A stretch of DNA of 64,000 nt, taken from Nocardioides sp. Root682. Its GTDB lineage: Bacteria > Actinomycetota > Actinomycetes > Propionibacteriales > Nocardioidaceae. Numbering within the stretch: the first letter of the stretch is position 1; every line of letters starts with the position of its first letter. The notes under the pieces were generated by a model, which was not told the DNA's origin, searched no databases, and saw only the letters and a program-made list of their open reading frames with translations. Of the stretch, positions 58,404 to 64,000 are shown one piece after another. Location of the stretch: assembly GCF_001427795.1 (NCBI RefSeq), contig NZ_LMHJ01000003.1, positions 725,105 through 789,104 of the forward strand. Reading direction: 5' to 3'. A program made the translations under genes and the position numbers.

Positions 58404-59780
58404 ATGGCCAGTGCCACGACCTCACCGGACAACCTGAGCAAGGTCTTCAAGGCCTACGACGTGCGCGGCATCGTCGGTGAGCAACTCGACGAGGACCTGG
58501 CCCGCGCAGCGGGATCGGCCTACGTCGAGGTGCTCGGGATCGACGCCGTCGTCATCGGCTACGACATGCGGCCCAGCTCGCCGTCCCTCGCCGGCGCCTT
58601 CGCCGACGGCGCGACGACTGCGGGTGCGGACGTCACGATGATCGGCCTTGCCTCGACCGACCAGCTCTACTTCGCCTCGGGCCACCTCGGACTCCCCGGC
58701 GCGATGTTCACCGCAAGCCACAATCCCGCCCAGTACAACGGGATCAAGATGTGCCGTGCCCACGCGCAGCCGGTCGGTGTCGAGAGCGGGCTCGCCGAGA
58801 TCCGCGACCGCATCGCGGCGGGTGCGCCGACGACGGGCGCGAGCGCCGGCTCGGTCGACAACCTCGACGTGCTGCAGGCCTACGCTGCCCACCTGCTGTC
58901 GCTGGCCCCGGTCAAGGGCCGCAAGCTGAAGGTCGTCGTCGACGCCGGCAACGGAATGGCCGGCCACACGGCGCCCGCCGTCTTCGAGCGGCTCGCCGAC
59001 CAGGTCGACATGGTGCCGATGTACTTCGAGCTCGACGGCACCTTCCCGAACCACGAGGCCAACCCGATCGAGTCCGCCAACCTCGTCGACCTGCAGAAGC
59101 GAGTGCTTGCCGAGCGCGCCGACATCGGTCTGGCCTTCGACGGCGACGCCGACCGCTGCTTCCTCGTCGACGAGCGCGGGGAGCTGGTCTCCCCGTCGAC
59201 GCTGACCGCGTTGATCGCGGCCCGCGAGCTCGCCAAGGAGCCGGGTTCGACGATCATCTACAACCTGATCACCTCGCGCGCGGTGCCCGAGATCGTGTCC
59301 GAGCTGGGTGGCAACCCGGTGCGCACGCGCGTCGGCCACTCCTACATCAAGGCCACGATGGCCGAGACCGACGCTATCTTCGGCGGCGAGCACAGTGGCC
59401 ACTTCTACTTCCGCGACTTCTGGCGCGCCGACTCCGGCATGCTCGCGGCGCTGCACGCAATGGCTGCGCTGGCCGAGGCCGACGTCCCGCTCTCGCGCTT
59501 GCTCGACGAGTACGAGCGCTACCCGCTCAGCGGTGAGATCAACAGCACCGTCGAGGACCAGGGCGCCGTGCTGGTCGCCCTCGAGAAGGAGTACGGCGCC
59601 CGCGAGGGTGTCACGATCGACAAGCTCGACGGGCTGAGCATCAGCCATGCCGACTGGGCGTTCAACGTACGCGCCTCCAACACCGAGCCGCTGCTGCGGC
59701 TCAACGCCGAAGGAAAGGACGAGCCCACCATGGCCCGAGTCCGCGACGAAGCACTGGCGATCATCCGGGGTGGCAAGTGA
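58404..59780 (+). CDS. manB: Phosphomannomutase/phosphoglucomutase
   Basis: The enzyme moves phosphate between the 6 and 1 positions of mannose (or glucose), feeding GDP-mannose synthesis by the product of 48562-49641. The 458-residue protein has the phosphoserine loop FTASHNPAQYNG, metal loop FDGDADRC, sugar-binding GGEHSGH, and phosphate-binding RASNTEPLLRLN. TAGTGT (58391-58396) lies 7 nt before ATG 58404. The next gene overlaps its stop as GTGA. Confidence 0.95.
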   Translation: MASATTSPDNLSKVFKAYDVRGIVGEQLDEDLARAAGSAYVEVLGIDAVVIGYDMRPSSPSLAGAFADGATTAGADVTMIGLASTDQLYFASGHLGLPGAMFTASHNPAQYNGIKMCRAHAQPVGVESGLAEIRDRIAAGAPTTGASAGSVDNLDVLQAYAAHLLSLAPVKGRKLKVVVDAGNGMAGHTAPAVFERLADQVDMVPMYFELDGTFPNHEANPIESANLVDLQKRVLAERADIGLAFDGDADRCFLVDERGELVSPSTLTALIAARELAKEPGSTIIYNLITSRAVPEIVSELGGNPVRTRVGHSYIKATMAETDAIFGGEHSGHFYFRDFWRADSGMLAALHAMAALAEADVPLSRLLDEYERYPLSGEINSTVEDQGAVLVALEKEYGAREGVTIDKLDGLSISHADWAFNVRASNTEPLLRLNAEGKDEPTMARVRDEALAIIRGGK

Positions 59781-59971
59781 GCACTCCCGAGATCTCCCCC
59801 GAGCTGCTGGCGATCATCGTCTGCCCCGCCTGCAAGGGCGACCTCACCCTGACCCCCGCCGCTGGGGCCGACGGCACCGACGAGCTGGTGTGCGGCGGCT
59901 GCGGCCTGGCCTACCCCGTGCGCGACGGCATCCCGGTGCTGCTCGTCGACGAGGCTCGTTCCCCGGCCTGA
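59777..59971 (+). CDS. Trm112 family zinc-binding protein
   Basis: The 64-residue protein has a zinc ribbon formed by Cys16, Cys19, Cys39 and Cys42 (VCPACKGDL and LVCGGCGLAYPVRDGIPVLL). Trm112 proteins stabilise partner methyltransferases in eukaryotes and some bacteria, though bacterial partners are poorly known. It overlaps manB by 4 nt and precedes the SIS gene by 16 bp, an order shared with other actinobacteria. Confidence 0.88.
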   Translation: MSTPEISPELLAIIVCPACKGDLTLTPAAGADGTDELVCGGCGLAYPVRDGIPVLLVDEARSPA

Positions 59972-59987
59972 GCGCCAGGTCCTCGCC

Positions 59988-61013
59988 ATGGTCTGGTTCG
60001 ACGAGTCCCGCCTGGATGACCAGAGCGCCCTGGGCAGCGCCGACCTCCGACTGCGCACGCTGGCCGAGTCCGGCGCCCGCGTACGACGTGAGGTGGGTGC
60101 CGCCGCTGAGGCGATCGCCGAAGCGGTCTCCCGCGCCAGCGACACCCGTCCGCGTGCGGTGATCGCCGCGGGCCCGGACTCCCGGTTGCTGAGGGCGGTC
60201 CTCGAACCCTTCTGCCCCGTACCGTTCGTGGCCTGGCCAGCGCCGGCGCTTCCCGGCTGGGCGGGCAGCCTCGACCTGGTCGTGGTGCTCGCGCCCGAGG
60301 GTTCGGACCCCGGCACGGCTTCGGCCGTGGCGGAAGCGGCCCGACGTGGCTGCCAGCTTGTGGTCGCCACGCCGCCCGAGTCGCTGGTCGCCCAGCACGC
60401 GACCGGCCGGTGGACCACCATCCTGCCCACGGACACGGCCGACCAGCTCGCCACCGCGGTGGCGATGTTGTCCTTCCTGGACCAGGTCCAGCTCGGCCCG
60501 AACGCCGACCCCGACGCCGTGGCCGACGCCCTCGACGTGGTCGCCATCGCGTGCTCCCCGAACCGCGACATCTCGATCAACCCCGCGAAGATGCTGGCGA
60601 TCTCGCTGGCCGACGCCAGTCCGCTGGTCTGGGGCGGATCGGTCCTGGCTGCCCGGGCCGCGCGACGCGTCGCGGAGTCGATTCGTCGTACTTCCGGGCG
60701 CACGGCGCTGGCCGGCGACGCCGAGCACCTCCTGCCCGTCATCGAGGCGGCGCGCGCCCGCAACGTGTTCGCGGACCCGTTCGCCGATGACGCGGGGGAC
60801 CGTCGACCGGTGCTGGTGATCCTCGACGACGGGCTGGACGACCCGGTGGTCCGCGACCAGCGGATCCGGCTCGAGGAGGCGTGCCTGGCCCACGACGTCC
60901 GGATCGAGCACGTGGCGTCCGAGGCCGCGGGCGAGGTCGATCGCTACGCCTCGTTGTTGCTGAACGGCACCTACGCTGCCGAGTACCTCCGGCTGGGCCT
61001 CGTGCCTGACTGA
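59988..61013 (+). CDS. SIS-domain phosphosugar isomerase-like protein
   Basis: The 341-residue protein has a two-lobed SIS fold related to bifunctional phosphoglucose/phosphomannose isomerases (AVIAAGPDSRLLRAVLEPF, LDLVVVLAPEGSDPG, and NPAKMLAISLADASPLVWGG). The glycine-rich loop usual in active isomerases, GxGxS, reads AAGPDS, so activity is uncertain. In mycobacteria it sits between phosphomannomutase and manA. Here manA is not the next gene. It probably serves mannose supply. Confidence 0.75.
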   Translation: MVWFDESRLDDQSALGSADLRLRTLAESGARVRREVGAAAEAIAEAVSRASDTRPRAVIAAGPDSRLLRAVLEPFCPVPFVAWPAPALPGWAGSLDLVVVLAPEGSDPGTASAVAEAARRGCQLVVATPPESLVAQHATGRWTTILPTDTADQLATAVAMLSFLDQVQLGPNADPDAVADALDVVAIACSPNRDISINPAKMLAISLADASPLVWGGSVLAARAARRVAESIRRTSGRTALAGDAEHLLPVIEAARARNVFADPFADDAGDRRPVLVILDDGLDDPVVRDQRIRLEEACLAHDVRIEHVASEAAGEVDRYASLLLNGTYAAEYLRLGLVPD

Positions 61014-61075
61014 GGCCCGTTGTCGGGTTGTCAGACACTTGGACTTCTCTCAGTGACTTCGGGTACCAAGGATCG

Positions 61076-62155
61076 ATGGCCTCCACCTCTCGGGATCCCT
61101 GGCTCGACAACGCGAAGATGGCGCTCGTCGCGCTGGTGGTGCTCGGCCACACGTGGGCGCTGCTGCCTCCCGGCGGTCCCGGCGGGGGCCTGTACGACTT
61201 CCTGTACCTGTGGCACATGCCGGCCTTCGTCTTCGTCTCCGGCTACCTGTCGCGTGCCTTCACGTGGGAACCGGGCCGGATGTGGCAGCTGGTCACGACC
61301 CTGGCCGTCCCGTACCTCGCGTTCGAGGCAGCGCTCGCGCTCTTCCGGATCAAGGTGGGTGGCGAGAACCTCGTCGACCTGTTCACTGATCCGCACTTCC
61401 CGCTCTGGTACCTCCCCGCGCTGATCGTGTGGCGACTCCTCACGCCGGTGTTCCGCCCGCTGTGGGGCGGTGTCGTCGTCGCCGTGGCGATCAGCCTCGC
61501 CAGCGGCTTCATCGACGGGGAGTTCTCACAGCTCTTCGACTTCGCGCGGATCCTGGGCCTGCTGCCGTTCTTCGTGCTCGGGTTGAAGGCGACGCCGGAG
61601 CGGCTCGAGGCGCTGCGCTCGCGGTCGGCCAGGGTGCTCGGCGTCGCGGCGTTCGCGGTCATCGGCCTGCTCGCGCTGAACCTCGACCGCTGGGCCGATG
61701 GTGACTACCTCTACTTCAAGCCGTACGACTTCCTCGACGCCTCGGACCAGACCGCTGTCCTGACGCGGTTGCTCGTGCTCGGTGTCGGGATGGCGGGCGC
61801 CGTCGCGTGGTTGGCGGTCGTGCCCCGGACGGGCGGCTGGTTCTCCCGGATGGGCGCGGCGACGATGGTCGTCTACCTGTTCCACGGCTTCGCCGTGAAG
61901 GGCCTGCAGTACGCCGGGTTCCCGGAATGGGCCGAGGGACGCCCGTGGCTCGGGCTGGCCGCGGCGACGGTCTGCGGCCTCGTGATCGCGCTCGGGCTGG
62001 CGGCTCCGCCCGTACGACAGTTCCTCCAGCACCTGGTGGATCCGTTCGCGTCCGCCGACAAGAGGGTCGATGACGCCGTGGCGCTGGCGGTCGTCGTACA
62101 GGAGCAGGAGCGGGAGCTCGAACTGGTGGGAGAGCCGGTCACCGTGGGCCGGTAG
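61076..62155 (+). CDS. Acyltransferase 3 family membrane protein
   Basis: The 359-residue protein has about ten helices and the OafA-type opening PWLDNAKMALVALVVLGHTW with the conserved His at the end of helix 1. LYLWHMPAFVFVSGYL is a second family landmark. Such proteins O-acetylate or otherwise acylate surface glycans. ATG 61076 follows AAGGATCG; an in-frame TTG at 61028 is less likely. Its stop codon is part of the -10 box of the next transcription unit. Confidence 0.82.
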   Translation: MASTSRDPWLDNAKMALVALVVLGHTWALLPPGGPGGGLYDFLYLWHMPAFVFVSGYLSRAFTWEPGRMWQLVTTLAVPYLAFEAALALFRIKVGGENLVDLFTDPHFPLWYLPALIVWRLLTPVFRPLWGGVVVAVAISLASGFIDGEFSQLFDFARILGLLPFFVLGLKATPERLEALRSRSARVLGVAAFAVIGLLALNLDRWADGDYLYFKPYDFLDASDQTAVLTRLLVLGVGMAGAVAWLAVVPRTGGWFSRMGAATMVVYLFHGFAVKGLQYAGFPEWAEGRPWLGLAAATVCGLVIALGLAAPPVRQFLQHLVDPFASADKRVDDAVALAVVVQEQERELELVGEPVTVGR

Positions 62156-62158
62156 CCT
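62153..62158 (+). promoter_or_regulatory. -10 box overlapping the acyltransferase stop codon
   Basis: TAGCCT begins with the TAG stop of the upstream gene and lies 6 nt before an ATG at 62165. This fits the leaderless pattern seen at many genes here. It would start a transcript exactly at the leader ORF before the DUF808 gene. Confidence 0.5.
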
Positions 62159-62164
62159 TCCGCC

Positions 62165-62209
62165 ATGCCCATCACCACGACCATCTCCGTGAATGGACTG
62201 GCCGCGTGA
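62165..62209 (+). CDS. 14-codon leader ORF
   Basis: ATG 62165 opens a frame encoding MPITTTISVNGLAA that stops at TGA 62207-62209. The stop overlaps the GTG start of the DUF808 gene as GTGA, so a ribosome ending here could restart on DUF808. The DUF808 start itself has no ribosome site, which makes coupling plausible. The peptide has no run of one amino acid as in attenuators. It is too short for family assignment. Confidence 0.5.
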   Translation: MPITTTISVNGLAA

Positions 62210-63204
62210 GCGCCGGACTCTTCGGTCTGCTCGACGACGTCGCTGCCATCGCCAAGCTCGCGGCCGCGTCGGTCGACGACGTCGGTGCTGCGGCCGGTCG
62301 CGCCACGACCAAGGCTGCCGGTGTGGTCATCGACGACACGGCAGTGACGCCGCAGTACGTCCGCGGCCTCGCCGCCGAGCGCGAGCTGCCCATCGTCAAG
62401 CAGATCGCGATCGGCTCGATCCGCAACAAGCTGCTCATCATCCTGCCGGCCGCGCTGCTGCTCAGTGAGTTCCTGCCGGACCTGCTCCCGATCATCCTGA
62501 TGGCCGGCGGCACGTTCCTGGCCTACGAGGGAGCGCACAAGGTCTGGCACATGGTCTCGGACCACGGCGAACACGACACCCCGGTCACCGAGGTCAGCCC
62601 GGAGGCCGAGAAGGCGATGATCTCCGGTGCGATCCGCACTGACCTGATCCTGTCCGCGGAGATCATGGTGATCGCGCTCGCCGACATCGATGATGACGCG
62701 AGCTTCTGGGCCCGACTGGCGATCCTCGTCGTCGTCGCCATCGTCATCACCATTGCCGTCTACGGCGTCGTTGCCCTGATCGTGAAGATGGACGACGTCG
62801 GCCTCAATCTCGCCCAGCGCAAGGCCTCGGTCGTGAAGGTGATCGGGCGCGGCCTGGTTGCCGGCATGCCGAAGCTGCTGGCGTTCATCTCCGTCGTCGG
62901 CACCGTCGCGATGCTCTGGGTCGGCGGCCACATCCTGCTCGTCAACATCCACGAGGTCGGCTGGTGGGATGCGCCGTACGAGTGGGTCCACGGCATCGAG
63001 CACGACATCGAGCACGCGATCCACGGCTTCCTCGGCGGCATCCTCGCGTGGCTCGCCAACACCGGCATCTCCGCGGTGATCGGCCTGGTCGTCGGCTCGA
63101 TCGTCGTCGTGGTCGTCCGGGTGTTGCCCTTCACCGGTGACAAGGACCCGATCGAGCAGTACGACGTGGACGAGTCGTCGGACACCCCGGGGGCTGTGCA
63201 CTGA
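62206..63204 (+). CDS. DUF808 family membrane protein (YedI-like)
   Basis: The 332-residue protein opens SAGLFGLLDDVAAIAKLAA, the hallmark of the family, and continues with TPQYVRGLAAERELPIVKQIA. Several membrane helices follow. A His-rich loop (HGIEHDIEHAIHGF) near residue 265 might bind metal. DUF808 proteins are inner-membrane proteins without a proven function. The start is the GTG in the GTGA overlap with the leader ORF. Confidence 0.88.
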   Translation: MSAGLFGLLDDVAAIAKLAAASVDDVGAAAGRATTKAAGVVIDDTAVTPQYVRGLAAERELPIVKQIAIGSIRNKLLIILPAALLLSEFLPDLLPIILMAGGTFLAYEGAHKVWHMVSDHGEHDTPVTEVSPEAEKAMISGAIRTDLILSAEIMVIALADIDDDASFWARLAILVVVAIVITIAVYGVVALIVKMDDVGLNLAQRKASVVKVIGRGLVAGMPKLLAFISVVGTVAMLWVGGHILLVNIHEVGWWDAPYEWVHGIEHDIEHAIHGFLGGILAWLANTGISAVIGLVVGSIVVVVVRVLPFTGDKDPIEQYDVDESSDTPGAVH

Positions 63205-63296
63205 CCCGATCCCGCCCCTTTGGAGGTCGTGGCCGCTGAGCTCGCACCTGGGCGTGCCTCGAGCCCCGCTGGTGGGCGGGGTGCGGGGCGTGGTGG

Positions 63297-64000
63297 TCAG
63301 TAGTCGTCGAGGGCTTGGGTGCCGTCGGGTCCGACGAGGAAGTGTCGGCCGTTCGGGCTGGTCCACAGGTAGTGCCCGGGCAACACGATCGCGTAGCGCC
63401 ATCTGCTGTGGGTCTTGGCGCGGTGGTGTCGTCGACACAGGGGGACGAGGTTGCACGGACAGGTCACGCCGCCCTGCCCGTGCGGTTGCGCATGGTCGAG
63501 GTCGCAGGATCGCCCGGTGGTCGAGCTTGTCGAGACCCCGCAGCCGGGGAACCGGCAGGCGTGATCCCTGAGCTGGACCCGTCGGCGGATGCGGTCGGGG
63601 ATCTCGTAGGAGTCGACCGGGACGCAGTCGGCCAGATCGATGACGGGGCGGACGATCACAGTGGTGTCCCTTGCGCGGAGCCATTCCTTGATCTGCGCCG
63701 TGCTGATCGGGACCTGCTTGTCCTCCCACCGCCCGACCGGATTTCCAGTCGGGTTCGCGTCGGGCTTCGCGAACGGGTTCTCGTCGTTGGTCGAGGAGGT
63801 CGCGCTGCGACCGTCTCGAGACCCGGTGATGGTGGTGTCGGTGATGTGGACGTTGAGGACGACCTTGCGACCCGGGGACTGGACGGTGACTTCGCCGGTT
63901 TCCTCGTCGGCGAACAGCAGGTCCAGGGACAGGTCTTGGCGAGCCATGTCACCGACACCGCGTGCGCGTCGCACGTCCAGGGACGAGTCGTCGCCGAGTT
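63297..64000 (-). CDS. DUF222/HNH endonuclease family protein (5' part outside window)
   Basis: The frame is open to the window edge; the visible part carries LGDDSSLDVRRARGVGDMARQ, typical of the DUF222 helical region, and a C-terminal HNH domain with DLDHAQPHGQGG, CNLVPLCRRHH and two CxxC-like pairs (CRFPGC and the CPC segment). HNH proteins of this kind are numerous in actinobacteria and may belong to mobile elements, but none has a settled role. Two dispersed palindromes lie within the coding sequence and encode Ser/Thr-rich inserts. It ends 92 bp from the DUF808 stop. Confidence 0.85.
   Translation of the reverse strand, partial: LGDDSSLDVRRARGVGDMARQDLSLDLLFADEETGEVTVQSPGRKVVLNVHITDTTITGSRDGRSATSSTNDENPFAKPDANPTGNPVGRWEDKQVPISTAQIKEWLRARDTTVIVRPVIDLADCVPVDSYEIPDRIRRRVQLRDHACRFPGCGVSTSSTTGRSCDLDHAQPHGQGGVTCPCNLVPLCRRHHRAKTHSRWRYAIVLPGHYLWTSPNGRHFLVGPDGTQALDDY
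63519..63537. repeat. Short-form palindrome inside the HNH gene
   Basis: GGTCGAGCTTGTCGAGACC is the short form of the dispersed repeat: the same ends without the central stem. In the HNH frame it encodes part of GVSTSSTTGRS between the second zinc-site cysteine and the HNH core. Confidence 0.8.
63789..63823. repeat. 35-bp palindrome inside the HNH gene
   Basis: The unit has the ends GGTCGAGGAGG and CCGTCTCGAGACC, like the two copies at 45.3 kb, with the centre TCGCGCTGCGA replacing TTGCGCAGCAA. The changed bases still pair (GGTCGC/GCGACC). In the HNH frame it encodes TGSRDGRSATSSTN. Confidence 0.85.

Overview
The window is high-GC DNA from an actinobacterium. The gene content points that way: mycothiol amidase (mca), the F420 genes cofD and cofE, a WhiB2-type regulator, acyl-CoA carboxylase with an epsilon subunit, a class E sortase, TIGR03089, DUF3105, DUF3499, DUF4307 and DUF5719. 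The dispersed palindromes built on GGTCGAG/CTCGAGACC, the galactan genes and the absence of mycolate genes make me think of Nocardioides or a close relative, but that is inference. About 58 protein genes are packed closely. Many have a TANNNT box 6-8 nt before the start codon and no Shine-Dalgarno sequence, the usual signature of leaderless transcription; I used it to choose several starts. No tRNA, rRNA, CRISPR array, insertion sequence or prophage is visible.

Region by region. 1-5 kb: a desaturase-flavoreductase fusion cut by the window edge, a PerM-type transporter, and the greA-DUF4307-mca-small membrane protein block also found in mycobacteria. 5-16.5 kb: an accessory stretch with TetR/MpaB-like oxygenase, two SigE-family sigma/anti-sigma pairs (the second anti-sigma gene is frameshifted), an AlkX-like glycosylase, a DUF885 peptidase, a WYL regulator facing an epoxide hydrolase across a 21-bp palindrome, and a vapBC module. 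16.5-26 kb: housekeeping genes accE-accD, birA, a PH-domain protein, an adenylate cyclase, a receiver-less OmpR-type regulator, purK-purE, and an acyl-CoA dehydrogenase behind a 28-bp palindrome. 26-30 kb: a surface-protein island in which a class E sortase is flanked by two paralogous LPxTG proteins, next to a secreted calcium-repeat/PKD protein. 31-45 kb: wall polysaccharide genes, with two LCP ligases and an operon of two GlfT1-like transferases, glf, a GlfT2-like transferase and a Wzm/Wzt ABC exporter. 45-50 kb: a PGRP amidase, TIGR03089, GDP-mannose pyrophosphorylase and DUF3105, bracketed by two inverted copies of a ~118-nt element, each starting 2-3 nt after a stop codon. 50-61 kb: cofE-cofD, whiB2, a giant membrane glycosyltransferase, DUF5719, a zincin-like protein without its zinc motif, DUF3499, phosphomannomutase, Trm112-like and a SIS protein; this matches the whiB2/fbiAB/manB neighbourhood of mycobacteria. 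61-64 kb: an acyltransferase, a DUF808 protein preceded by a 14-codon leader ORF, and the 3' part of an HNH/DUF222 gene carrying two of the dispersed palindromes inside its coding sequence.

The genes mostly serve the cell envelope: making GDP-mannose and UDP-galactofuranose, assembling and exporting a galactan, attaching glycans (LCP) and proteins (sortase), and remodelling peptidoglycan. Redox-cofactor genes and acyl-CoA metabolism make up most of the rest. The least explained signals are the paired 118-nt 3'-end element, the coding-region palindromes, the sortase with unexpected motifs, and the leader ORF before DUF808.
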